NCBI RefSeq assembly: GCF_900105255.1
Contig: NZ_LT629763.1
Coordinates: forward strand, 2,046,001 to 2,110,000
Direction of reading: 5' to 3'
Length of the DNA: 64,000 bases
Origin: Halopseudomonas sabulinigri
GTDB taxonomy: Bacteria; Pseudomonadota; Gammaproteobacteria; Pseudomonadales; Pseudomonadaceae
Shown here: positions 17,466-26,234 of the stretch, piece after piece
Numbering within the stretch: position 1 is the stretch's first letter
Layout: each line of letters opens with the position of its first letter
Notes under the pieces: model-generated
What the model was told of the DNA's origin: nothing
Databases searched by the model: none
What the model saw: the letters and a program-made list of their open reading frames with translations, nothing else
Position numbers and translations under genes: made by a program

Positions 17466-18914
17466 CTAAGCCAGTTCCGCCAGCTCAACCCGGTTGCGGC
17501 CACCCGCCTTGGCGCGATATAGCGCGCGATCGGCCTCCGCCAGCAGGCTATCCAGCTCGTTCAGCGGGGCCTGCGCATGCCACGCCAGACCAATGCTGAC
17601 GGTCACACGCAGGGTCTGATTCTCTGCCACCGGGGTGTCCTGACGTGCGACCTCGCTGAGCATGCGCTCTGCCAGACCGAGGGCGCTGTCGCGGTTGATA
17701 CCCTCAAGGATCACCGCAAACTCCTCGCCCCCGGTACGGCCAAAGACATCGTTCTTGCGCAGGGTTGCGTCTATGGTCTGGGCAAACCTGCGCAATACCT
17801 CGTCGCCCGCAGCATGCCCGTAACGGTCGTTGACCGATTTGAAATGGTCGATATCCAGCACCATCACGGCCACCGGCGCGCGGGCACTGTTGGCACTGCC
17901 CAGCAGATGCTGACCCCGAGCGAAAAAGCCGCCGCGGTCCAGCACCGCTGTCAGGTGGTCATGATTGGCGAGGTACTCAAACCGCTGCAGCAATTCGTTC
18001 CGGGCACTGTTGATACAGGCCACCGTCAGGGGGCCCAGGGCAACCAGCGCTATACCCAGGCGGGCGGAGATAATCACATCCAGGCTGGCTTCCGACTGTT
18101 CCAGTCCTTGCAGATCACCGCTGATGGTCGACATCAGCACCAGGCTGGTGGCGGCGGTGAAAAAGACCGTGGCCCGGGTCGAGTAGTGCAGCGCACACCA
18201 GAGCAGCGCCGGCACCGGGATGCCAATCGAGCCGGGGCCATTCAGTATCACGGCCATGAGCACTGACACCATAAGTGCCAAAGCAGGTAGTGCATGGCCA
18301 AGCCTATCCTGACCCACCGCCCTGCCTGGGCTGACACGGCGCTCGGCACGCGTCAGCATCATCGGCAGAATCACAATGCCGTTGACCAGTTCGGAGGTAA
18401 ACCAGAACCCCGCCATATGCCACAGGCCACTGGCAAACCACTCCGGTGCGCACCAGCGCACCAACGTCATCCCCGACAGCATGCTGAAAAAAGCTGCGGC
18501 GATGCATACCAGCAGCAGTTGCAACACCGAGGCCGGGGTCGCCAGCGCAGGAGGCTCGGGTGCGAACAGGCGGTACAACAGCACGCCAGCCGCCACAAAG
18601 ACCAGATTGGTCAGCGCCAATGCAAAAGCCAGCAGCGGCTCGCCACCGGTCAACAGATCCGGGGCCATGTACGCCAGCAGAGCCAGCAGCCACCCCGCCG
18701 GGTGTTGCAAGCGCGGTACCCGTAACATCAGCCCAAGCAATAATGCATTGGCAGGCCAGAGCGCCGCGAGAAATCCGTAGGGCCGGGTGAGGATACCGAA
18801 CAGCGAGGCGCCAAATACCAGCAACATCATCAGCGTCAAACTGATCAGTAGCTGGTGACGTTTGCTCCGGCCCGCCAGAATCCGTGTCATTGCGCTTTTG
18901 CTATAGATCGTCAT
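17466..18914 (-). CDS. MASE1-type diguanylate cyclase
   Basis: The protein has 482 residues from ATG 18914, preceded by GGGG. About eight hydrophobic helices (1-300) contain LWPANALLLGLMLR, the typical MASE1 membrane sensor signature. The GGDEF domain follows, with active motif GGEEF at 395-399 and RKND five residues upstream as RxxD inhibitory site. LYRAKAGGRNRVELAE closes the domain. The signal is unknown; MASE1 domains sense chemical or light cues through the membrane part. It is divergent from the PAS-GAF-GGDEF gene across a 187-base gap. Confidence 0.9.
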   Translation of the reverse strand: MTIYSKSAMTRILAGRSKRHQLLISLTLMMLLVFGASLFGILTRPYGFLAALWPANALLLGLMLRVPRLQHPAGWLLALLAYMAPDLLTGGEPLLAFALALTNLVFVAAGVLLYRLFAPEPPALATPASVLQLLLVCIAAAFFSMLSGMTLVRWCAPEWFASGLWHMAGFWFTSELVNGIVILPMMLTRAERRVSPGRAVGQDRLGHALPALALMVSVLMAVILNGPGSIGIPVPALLWCALHYSTRATVFFTAATSLVLMSTISGDLQGLEQSEASLDVIISARLGIALVALGPLTVACINSARNELLQRFEYLANHDHLTAVLDRGGFFARGQHLLGSANSARAPVAVMVLDIDHFKSVNDRYGHAAGDEVLRRFAQTIDATLRKNDVFGRTGGEEFAVILEGINRDSALGLAERMLSEVARQDTPVAENQTLRVTVSIGLAWHAQAPLNELDSLLAEADRALYRAKAGGRNRVELAELA

Positions 18915-19101
18915 TACTACCCCTGCTCCACCCCCCTTGCTGCCTTTACATTCAAGCACACCCCCGTCAGCGAACCACAACGGCGGCAAAACAGGACGTG
19001 GCGCAAGAGAACAACTAAAATGCCATCATAAGCGCCGCATTCTACCGGACCCAGCGTCCCAGCGCTGCGCTAAGACTCTTGCCACCAGCGGACCTCAGGT
19101 T

Positions 19102-20475
19102 ATGCATAACACGCCCCAGCCGGCACCACCGACCAATGCACTGGACTTGCTGCTGGACGCGGTTTGCATGGTCAATGCCGAGGGCACCTTCGTACACGTT
19201 AGCGCCGCCAGCGAGCGAGTGTTCGGCTATCCTGCCGCCGAACTGGTCGGCCGCAGAGTGCTCGACCTCGTTCACCCTGACGACGTAGCCATTACCAAAG
19301 CGACGGCAGATCGAGTATTGCGGGGCGAACAGGTAACCCACTTCACCAACCGCTACCGACGCAAGAACGGCCAGTTTGCCCACATCATGTGGTCAGCCCG
19401 TTGGTCGGAGCAGGATCAGCTGCGCATTGCCGTGGCCCGCGACATCACCGCACAAAAGCGCGCCGAAAGCATGCGCGAGGCGGTGTACGCCATTTCCGAG
19501 GCGGCCAGTTCCGGCGACGACCTGACGCTGCTCTTCCGGCAGATCCATCAGATCGTGCAGCGTTTATTGCCCGTGCGGCTGTTCAGTATTGCGCTGTACA
19601 ACCACGAATCAGGGCAGCTGGATTTCCCCTATTGCCAGCCGGAAAACCAGGCCGACGAAGCCGCCCTCCCGTCACCGACCAGCTTGAGCCAGCGCATTCT
19701 GCATAGCGGCCAGCCACTGCTGCTGGTGCCGCCGCAGCCCGATCATAACAATGCCCCGGCCGCTGCCGAGAACTGGCTTGGCGTGCCCTTGCAGGTGCAA
19801 AACACGCTGTTTGGTGCCGTGCTGTTACGCGGGGATGCGGCAGGCCCGTACTACAACAGCGAGGACCTTGAGCTATTGCAGTACGTCTCCGCACAGATTG
19901 CCGCCGCCATTCAGCGGGCGCAGTTGCAGGCACGCCTGCAATTCCAGTCGCACTACGACCATCTGACCGGCCTGCCCAATCGCGCCCTATTGATGGACCG
20001 GTTGAATGTTGCCTTGGCCCGCGCCCAGCGCGAAGAGCAAGGTCTGGCATTGCTTTATCTCGACCTGGACAACTTCAAGCAGGTGAACGACAGCCTTGGC
20101 CACGACGTTGGCGACCTGCTGCTGCAGCAAGCCTCGAGGCGCCTGAGCGACTGTGTGCGCGACTGCGACACGGTTGCCCGCATGGGCGGCGATGAATTTG
20201 TCATATTACTGGAGAGTGTGCAGAGCGAAGCTGCTAGTGCCATAGTCGCAGGCAAGATCTGCACCGCGCTGCGCCAACCCTTCCAGGTCGGCCTACATCA
20301 GCTGCACAGCAACGTCAGCGTGGGCGTTGCACTCTTCCCTCAGCATGCCGACGACGCTCATCATTTGCTGCGCCAGGCAGATCAAGCCATGTATCGCGCC
20401 AAGCAGGAGGGCGGCAGCAGCACTCGTACCGCCCAGTGCAGCGCGCCCCAGGCCAGCCCCCAACCCAGCGCCTGA
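19102..20475 (+). CDS. PAS-GAF-GGDEF diguanylate cyclase
   Basis: The protein has 457 residues from ATG 19102; the upstream frame is not conserved-looking. A PAS domain (about 9-125, with VFGYPAAELVGRRVLDLVHPDD) is followed by a GAF domain (about 140-285, with NWLGVPLQVQNTLFGAVLL) and a GGDEF domain. The active motif is GGDEF at 362-366, with RDCD as RxxD inhibitory site five residues earlier. There is no membrane helix, so it is cytosolic. The C-terminal 20 residues are Ser/Pro/Gln-rich. It is not tightly coupled to the next gene (141-base gap). Confidence 0.9.
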   Translation: MHNTPQPAPPTNALDLLLDAVCMVNAEGTFVHVSAASERVFGYPAAELVGRRVLDLVHPDDVAITKATADRVLRGEQVTHFTNRYRRKNGQFAHIMWSARWSEQDQLRIAVARDITAQKRAESMREAVYAISEAASSGDDLTLLFRQIHQIVQRLLPVRLFSIALYNHESGQLDFPYCQPENQADEAALPSPTSLSQRILHSGQPLLLVPPQPDHNNAPAAAENWLGVPLQVQNTLFGAVLLRGDAAGPYYNSEDLELLQYVSAQIAAAIQRAQLQARLQFQSHYDHLTGLPNRALLMDRLNVALARAQREEQGLALLYLDLDNFKQVNDSLGHDVGDLLLQQASRRLSDCVRDCDTVARMGGDEFVILLESVQSEAASAIVAGKICTALRQPFQVGLHQLHSNVSVGVALFPQHADDAHHLLRQADQAMYRAKQEGGSSTRTAQCSAPQASPQPSA

Positions 20476-20616
20476 TATACCACCCCGCGCCAACCGTCAG
20501 AACTCTGCAGGGAACCATCCGCCCGGCAGCCCACCTAACATGAGACAGCAGCCGGGCTTGTCCCCCGCATCGGCCCGCTGCCTCCAGCTAGCCCATACCA
20601 CCATCAGGGTAACGGA

Positions 20617-21603
20617 ATGCCGCAAACCACTACCGCCGCACCTGCAACCCCCTCCTTGCCCTTACTGCGCGGGAACGAGACCTTCTACATCGTGCTCAAC
20701 ACCGGCTCAGGCAAACATCAGGGCAACGAGGTGGAAGACAGCATCAGCAGTGTGCTGAGTGCAGCCGGGCGCGAGTTCAAACTGATCAAGGTGAATGGCG
20801 GCGAAGGCCTGATCGAAGCAGCCAGGCAGGCAGTGGCGCTGGCAAAAGCCAACCAGGGCGTGGTGGTTGCGGCTGGCGGCGATGGCACCCTGAACGCAGT
20901 GAGCAATGTGGTACTGGGCACCGGCTTGCCGTTCGCCATTCTGCCGCAGGGCACCTTCAACTATTTTGGCCGCACCTACGGTGTTTCCCAGGATACCGAG
21001 ACCGCTACCCGCTGCCTGCTGGACGCGGTCATCGAGCCGGTGCAGGTCGGTATGCTCAACGACAAGGTATTTTTGGTTAACGCCAGCCTGGGGCTGTATC
21101 CAACCCTGCTGGAGGATCGCGAGGCTTACAAACAGCGCTACGGTCGCAGCCGTTGGGTGGCGCTCTGGTCTGCGATGGTGACCTTGTTTCGTGCCCATCG
21201 AAAACTGTCGGTTACGCTGGATTTTGAGGGCAACACACGCAAGCTGCGGACCCAGACCATTGTCGTCGGCAATAACGCCCTGCAGCTCGAACACATTGGC
21301 GTGCACAAGGAAGTCGAACTACAGCGCGACCACCTGGTCGCCATGACTGCCAAGCCGCTGAGTACCCTGGCCCTCTATGGGCTGGTCGCCAGAGGGTTGC
21401 TCAGCCGCATGGGTGAGGCAGACAACCTGATCAGCTTTGGCTTCAAGAAAATGACCGTACGCCTGGGCCCGGCCCGGCGCCGTATCAAGGTCGCCATGGA
21501 CGGGGAGATTTTCTGGCTGCGCGCACCGCTGGAGTTTCGCGTACCCGAGACAGCCCTGCCCTTACTGGTGCCCCGCGACGACAGCCAACGGGAGCGCGCA
21601 TGA
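20617..21603 (+). CDS. Diacylglycerol/lipid kinase family protein
   Basis: This 328-residue protein has the DAGK catalytic fold: VLNTGSGKHQG (about 27-36) and the nucleotide-binding GGDGTLNAV at 87-95. LPQGTFNYFGRTYG follows and takes the place of the usual GTGND-type motif with Phe/Asn. The C-terminal lobe (about 200-320) is beta-rich. It resembles YegS/LCB5-type lipid kinases. The stop overlaps the phosphoesterase ATG (ATGA at 21600), so the two are translationally coupled. The lipid substrate is not deducible. An N-terminal Thr/Ala/Pro-rich stretch of about 18 residues is unusual. Confidence 0.83.
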   Translation: MPQTTTAAPATPSLPLLRGNETFYIVLNTGSGKHQGNEVEDSISSVLSAAGREFKLIKVNGGEGLIEAARQAVALAKANQGVVVAAGGDGTLNAVSNVVLGTGLPFAILPQGTFNYFGRTYGVSQDTETATRCLLDAVIEPVQVGMLNDKVFLVNASLGLYPTLLEDREAYKQRYGRSRWVALWSAMVTLFRAHRKLSVTLDFEGNTRKLRTQTIVVGNNALQLEHIGVHKEVELQRDHLVAMTAKPLSTLALYGLVARGLLSRMGEADNLISFGFKKMTVRLGPARRRIKVAMDGEIFWLRAPLEFRVPETALPLLVPRDDSQRERA

Positions 21604-22409
21604 CGTGTTTACTGCATATCTCCGACCCGCATTTCGGTACCGAGCAATCCGGCGTTCCCGCCGCGCTACTGCGCCTGGCGCAGCAACATCGGCCGGAACA
21701 TGTTCTGCTCAGCGGCGACATCACCCAACGCGCGCGGCCGAGCCAGTTTGCCGCCGCCCGCGCCTTTGTCGACCAGCTCCCGGCGCCGGTACTGACGGTG
21801 CCCGGCAACCATGACATACCGCTGATCATCCACCTGTTTACCCGCCTGTTTCACCCTTACCGCAACTATACCCGCGAGTTTGGCAGCGATCTGGAACCGG
21901 TGCTGGAGACCGAGCAACTGCTGGTGGTCGGCGTCAACTCCACCAAGCCGGCGCGCCACAAAAACGGCGAGGTTACCGAGCAGCAGATCGCCCGCGTCGC
22001 CGCGCGACTCAAGCAAGCCAAGCCGGGACAGCTGCGCATCGTGATGCAGCATCACCCGGTTCGCGCGATTGAGGAGTCCGACCAGTCGAACCTGCTGATT
22101 GGCCGGGCGCAGGCGATACCCGAATGGGTCGATGCCGGTATGGATCTGTTGCTGGCCGGGCATATTCACCTGCCTTACATTCGCCCGCTGAGCGGCAAGC
22201 ACAGCCCACGCACCGGCTGGACAGCGCAGGCGGGCACCGCGGTGTCGCAGCGCGTACGCGGCAGCATTCCCAATTCGGTCAATCTGATTCGCCATGAATG
22301 CCACCAGGGCCTGCACGAGTGCAGCGTAGAACGCTGGGACTACGACGCCGAGCAGGATGCCTTTGCACTGTTCAGCGAGACCGATCTGGCGCTGCACCGG
22401 AGCGATTGA
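21600..22409 (+). CDS. Calcineurin-like metallophosphoesterase
   Basis: This 269-residue protein carries the classical two-metal motifs: HISDPHFG (Asp9/His11), LLSGDIT (about 38-44), PGNHD (about 64-68), MQHHP (about 144) and AGHIHLP (about 182). It acts on phosphoester bonds, most often in nucleotides or lipid heads. It begins inside the last codon of the kinase gene, suggesting that kinase and phosphatase act on related molecules. No signal peptide is seen, so it is cytosolic. Confidence 0.87.
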   Translation: MTCLLHISDPHFGTEQSGVPAALLRLAQQHRPEHVLLSGDITQRARPSQFAAARAFVDQLPAPVLTVPGNHDIPLIIHLFTRLFHPYRNYTREFGSDLEPVLETEQLLVVGVNSTKPARHKNGEVTEQQIARVAARLKQAKPGQLRIVMQHHPVRAIEESDQSNLLIGRAQAIPEWVDAGMDLLLAGHIHLPYIRPLSGKHSPRTGWTAQAGTAVSQRVRGSIPNSVNLIRHECHQGLHECSVERWDYDAEQDAFALFSETDLALHRSD

Positions 22410-22412
22410 CCC

Positions 22413-23132
22413 TTGCGCCTGTTCCGCTCCGGATTCTCCGCGTTTCTCTGCCTGCTGCTGTTGCTCGGCCTGTTTGCGCTGTTGCAGCCCTGGTGGCAGC
22501 TGCCGCCCGAATGGGACCCGCGCGAACCACTGCGCCTGGATGACCGCATGACGCCGATTACCCGCTGGAAGTTGCAACGCCTGCAGGACAATCCAGCGCA
22601 ATGTCTGGCGCTACTGGAAACCGCTGGGGCGCAGGCGCTGCAGCACACGCCCTTGAAAGACTACACACCCGTCGCTGGCTGCCCGCTGAGCAACGTGGTA
22701 CGCGTGCAACGCACCAGCATCGGCTTCAATGCGCCCTTCACCCTCACCTGTCCGGTCACGGCCAGTTGGCTGATGTTCGAGCGCCAGCGCCTGCAACCGC
22801 TCGCCGAACAGCATTTGGGCTCGCCGCTGGCGCGCATCGAGCACTTTGGCACCTTTGCCTGCCGCAACATCTACCACCGCGAAAACGCCCGGCGCAGCGA
22901 GCATGCCAGCGCCGCCGCCTTTGACGTCGCCGGCTTTACTACCCGTAGCGGCGTGCAGGTGAGCGTGCTGCGCGACTGGAACAACGAAAAAGCCGCCAAT
23001 AAATCGCAGTTTCTGCACGAGGCGCACGCCGCCGCCTGCGACTACTTCGGCACCGTGCTGGGCCCGGATTACAACGCGCCGCACGCCAACCATTTTCATC
23101 TGGATAACCGTAACTTCGGTTTCTGCCGCTAG
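22413..23132 (+). CDS. Extensin-like C-terminal domain protein
   Basis: The protein has 239 residues from a TTG start at 22413, three bases after the phosphoesterase stop, with GGAG upstream. One N-terminal hydrophobic helix (about 9-30) anchors or exports it. The rest matches the extensin-like C-terminal domain: CPLSNVVRVQRTSIGFNAPFTLTCP, GTFACRNIYHRENARRSEHASAAAFDVAGF and DYNAPHANHFHLDNR, the His/Asp pattern of the domain. This domain is related to peptidase-like cell wall proteins, so a periplasmic role in peptidoglycan processing is inferred. It closes the DAGK–phosphoesterase operon. Confidence 0.8.
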   Translation: MRLFRSGFSAFLCLLLLLGLFALLQPWWQLPPEWDPREPLRLDDRMTPITRWKLQRLQDNPAQCLALLETAGAQALQHTPLKDYTPVAGCPLSNVVRVQRTSIGFNAPFTLTCPVTASWLMFERQRLQPLAEQHLGSPLARIEHFGTFACRNIYHRENARRSEHASAAAFDVAGFTTRSGVQVSVLRDWNNEKAANKSQFLHEAHAAACDYFGTVLGPDYNAPHANHFHLDNRNFGFCR

Positions 23133-23232
23133 GGCAGCGCACCGCACTGTTGCAACATCCACCATTGTTGGCCTCCGCCGGCGGCAGCTAAACTGGGCGC
23201 CCGCCCTGTACTGCCATCCGTCACGGAGCCCC

Positions 23233-24015
23233 ATGTCTGACCTCTCGTTGTACCAGCTCATTCTGATCGGTCTGATTTTCGTCTGGAGCGGCTTTGTACG
23301 TTCGGGGCTGGGCTTTGGTGGCGCGGTGCTGTCGCTGCCCTTCTTGCTACTGGTCGACAACGACCCGCTGGTGTTCTTGCCGCTGATTGCCGCGCATCTG
23401 CTGATCTTCTCGTCACTGACGATTTTCATGAACAACCGCCAGCGCTCACCGCAAGCCGATGGCGCGGCGCCTGAAAGCACGGTGGACTGGCGCTACCTGC
23501 GGCGCATGCTGGGCATCATGATCGTGCCCAAGCTGATCGGCGTACTCGGGCTGCTGACACTGCCGGCCAGCGTGATGAGCGTGATCATTTTCTGCATCGT
23601 CGGCGCCTACTCAATTTCCTACATCCTCAACCGGCCCTTTCGCAGCAACAGCAAGGTGGTCGATACGCTGTTTCTGATGCTCGGCGGTTATGTCAGCGGC
23701 ACCTCGCTGATTGGCGCGCCGCTGATTATCGCGGTCGCGGCGCAGCACGTAGCCAAGGAAAAACTGCGCGATACGCTATTCGCACTCTGGTTCATTCTGG
23801 TCGCCATCAAGATGGCCGCATTTATCTACGCCGGGGTCGACCTGCAGCTCATCCATCATCTGTGGTTGCTGCCCTGTGTCACCGTCGGGCACTTCATCGG
23901 CCTGCGCTTTCATGACCATATGCTCAAGGGTGAGACCAGCCGGTTTTTCCGCATGCTGGGCATCACCCTGTTGCTGATCAGTTGCATTGGTCTGTGGCAG
24001 ATAGTCGCTGAGTGA
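23233..24015 (+). CDS. TauE/SafE-family permease
   Basis: This 260-residue membrane protein has about eight helices arranged as two repeats of four. Signature parts are the N-terminal GFVRSGLGFGGAVLSLPFLLL and SGTSLIGAPLIIAVAAQHVAK in the second repeat, the two TauE/SafE family regions. An ACGGAGCC ribosome site precedes ATG 23233, and TAAACT at 23189-23194 is a -10 candidate. Family members export sulfite, sulfoacetate or related organosulfonates. The neighbours give no hint of the substrate. Confidence 0.85.
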   Translation: MSDLSLYQLILIGLIFVWSGFVRSGLGFGGAVLSLPFLLLVDNDPLVFLPLIAAHLLIFSSLTIFMNNRQRSPQADGAAPESTVDWRYLRRMLGIMIVPKLIGVLGLLTLPASVMSVIIFCIVGAYSISYILNRPFRSNSKVVDTLFLMLGGYVSGTSLIGAPLIIAVAAQHVAKEKLRDTLFALWFILVAIKMAAFIYAGVDLQLIHHLWLLPCVTVGHFIGLRFHDHMLKGETSRFFRMLGITLLLISCIGLWQIVAE

Positions 24016-24075
24016 GGACTTTCCCGGCAGGGCGACTATGCTGATGTGACTCAACCATCTGCCAAGGAGCCCTGC

Positions 24076-24681
24076 ATGACCACCCTCACCCTGTACACCA
24101 ACACCCAGTCGCGTGGCCGCATCGCCCACTGGATGCTGGAAGAAACCGGCGCCAGCTACGATACCGTCTGGGTCGACTACGGCCCACCGATGAAAAGCCC
24201 CGAATATCTGGCCATCAACCCGATGGGCAAGGTGCCGGCCCTGGTGCATGGCGAGGCGGTAGTGACCGAATGCGCGGCTATCTGCGCCTACCTGGGCGAC
24301 CGCTTCCCGGCGAACCACCTGGCGCCGGCGATCGACGACCCACGCCGCGCCACCTATTTGCGCTGGCTGTTCTTTGCCGCCGGGCCGCTGGAAGCTGCCG
24401 TTACCGCCCGCTCCTTTGGCTGGCAGATACCGGAAGGCCGCAACCAGACGGCCGGCTTTGGCAGCTATACCGATACGCTGAACGCGTTGGAAGGCGCGCT
24501 ACAACAAGGCCCCTGGCTGTGCGGCGAGCAGTTCACCGCCGCGGACGTGTACATCGCCTCGCAGCTCGGCTGGGGCATGATGTTCGACACCATCGAGAAG
24601 CGCTCGGTATTCCAGCGCTACGTCGAGCGCGCTTATGCACGGCCCGCCAACATTGCCTCCGACCGACTGAACGGCGCCTAA
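24076..24681 (+). CDS. Glutathione S-transferase family protein
   Basis: The protein has 201 residues from ATG 24076, with AAGGAG upstream. The thioredoxin-like N-terminal domain (1-80) contains NPMGKVPALVHG and ECAAICAYLGDRF, which place the cis-Pro and the glutathione-binding Glu-Cys region in typical GST positions. The helical C-terminal domain ends with GEQFTAADVYIASQLGWG. It may conjugate or isomerise small electrophiles. No adjacent catabolic cluster narrows the role. It converges with the GH13_18 gene with a 14-base gap. Confidence 0.86.
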   Translation: MTTLTLYTNTQSRGRIAHWMLEETGASYDTVWVDYGPPMKSPEYLAINPMGKVPALVHGEAVVTECAAICAYLGDRFPANHLAPAIDDPRRATYLRWLFFAAGPLEAAVTARSFGWQIPEGRNQTAGFGSYTDTLNALEGALQQGPWLCGEQFTAADVYIASQLGWGMMFDTIEKRSVFQRYVERAYARPANIASDRLNGA

Positions 24682-24695
24682 GCGCCGCCAGCCCC

Positions 24696-26138
24696 TCAAC
24701 ACTCCATGCTCTGCTCGCTCAGATCGTGCTCATCCAGATAACGGATGCGCGCGGTCTTGAAGCGCAGGTCTACGGTGAGATGACAGTAGTGCTCGCCGTG
24801 GCGCCAAGCCATGGCGACGCTGCTGTCATTCGAGTAATTCAACTCGAAGCGGCCATCAAAGGCGGGGTAGTTGCTGCGAAAGCGCATCAGTTTCAACAGC
24901 CGCTGCACCACTGGCTGCTCGATCGCCTCGTCCACTTCCCACAGGCTGTAGTAGTGCCGATTGATGTCGCGCAGCTCGCCGGTCTGGTGCATCAGCTCCT
25001 CGTCGTTGCAACCGGCCAGCAGCCCCACGTAGTAGACCTGCGGAATGCCGGGGCAGAAAAACTGGATAGCCCTGGCGGCGATGTACGCATCGTCGTTCTG
25101 CATCAGGGCGTCGTAGAAGGTGCAAGTCAGTTGGTAGATAGCGCCAACGCTGTTCACCTTGGCCGCTGAGCGACGCAGGATCGGATCGGCGCTGCGCTCG
25201 TTGATGTTATCGATCAGCCCCTTGATCCTGTCCTCCGGTAATACGCCCTCGACATCCGGTATGCAGATACCGTCGTGGGTATCCAGCACGGTGACCATGT
25301 TGCGCGGACACATGCGCAGCCAGTTCTTCAGGTAGGTACTGTTGGCATCCAGCAGTGAATACAGCATCAGCGGCGGCAGGGCAAAACCGTAGGGGTGCAT
25401 GTTGCGCCGCGCGATCGCGTATTGAAAACTGGTGTGATCGTGCACCTCGGGCAGGCACTCTGCACCATGGCGCAGCGCCACCTCGTTGATCCATTCAAGA
25501 ATGCGGTAGACGTCCGGCTCAACCAGAAAGCAGCTGCTGCCGATGCGCTTGGTGGTATAGCCGAAGGCGTCCAACCGCAGCAGTTTTACCCCACGCTCGG
25601 TGAGAAAGCGGATGTAGTCTTCCATCAACTCGTAGGTCAGCGGCGACTCGTAATTCAGATCAATCTGCTGCTCGGTGAAGGTACACCACACACGGCCTTT
25701 GCTGCCGTCGGCAAAGGTGACCTCGCGAAAGGGCTCCTTCTCCTTGCGAATGTGGATTTTCGCCAGGTCGTCCGGGGTGATTTCACCGAAGCGATCCACA
25801 TGCACAAACAGCTCTGCATGCTTTGATGCAAAGCCCTTGTCGATGAAATCGAGAAACTCGGTCGACTCGTCGGAAATATGATTGACGGTGAGGTCGCAGC
25901 ACAGGTCGTAGCGTGCAGCCAGGCGCTCGATATCGCCCCAGTCACCGAACTCCGGATCGACCTCCTTGTGCGTCAGCGGAGAGAAACCGCCGTCGGCGTT
26001 AGAGGGGAAAAACGGCAGTATGTGCACGCCGCCAATGGCATCCCCCAAGTGCTTGTCGAGGGTAGCGTGCAGATCCTTGAGGTTGTTGCCAATCCGATTG
26101 GGATAACAGATCAGTTGAACGGCGTTGCGCAGCGACAC
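24696..26138 (-). CDS. GH13_18 glycoside phosphorylase (sucrose phosphorylase-like)
   Basis: A GTG start at 26138 is preferred over the TTG at 26165 because AAGGA lies eight bases before the GTG. The protein has 480 residues and begins at the conserved VQLICYPNRIG strand. The catalytic residues are all visible: nucleophile Asp190 in RLDAFGY, acid/base Glu231 in LPEVHDH, and the stabiliser Asp286 in VLDTHDG. FCPGIPQVYYVG and RDINRHYYS are typical of subfamily 18. Subfamily members cleave sucrose, glucosylglycerol or glucosylglycerate with phosphate. The specific donor cannot be read from the sequence. No transporter or synthase gene for a glycoside neighbours it. Confidence 0.86.
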   Translation of the reverse strand: MSLRNAVQLICYPNRIGNNLKDLHATLDKHLGDAIGGVHILPFFPSNADGGFSPLTHKEVDPEFGDWGDIERLAARYDLCCDLTVNHISDESTEFLDFIDKGFASKHAELFVHVDRFGEITPDDLAKIHIRKEKEPFREVTFADGSKGRVWCTFTEQQIDLNYESPLTYELMEDYIRFLTERGVKLLRLDAFGYTTKRIGSSCFLVEPDVYRILEWINEVALRHGAECLPEVHDHTSFQYAIARRNMHPYGFALPPLMLYSLLDANSTYLKNWLRMCPRNMVTVLDTHDGICIPDVEGVLPEDRIKGLIDNINERSADPILRRSAAKVNSVGAIYQLTCTFYDALMQNDDAYIAARAIQFFCPGIPQVYYVGLLAGCNDEELMHQTGELRDINRHYYSLWEVDEAIEQPVVQRLLKLMRFRSNYPAFDGRFELNYSNDSSVAMAWRHGEHYCHLTVDLRFKTARIRYLDEHDLSEQSMEC

Positions 26139-26234
26139 AGGCGGTATCCTTTTGCAGAGAATCAAACCCGACTGCCGATCACCTTAGCCGGGTAACCCAT
26201 CACCTGCAAAAAACGCGCCCTGCGCCGCCGTCAG

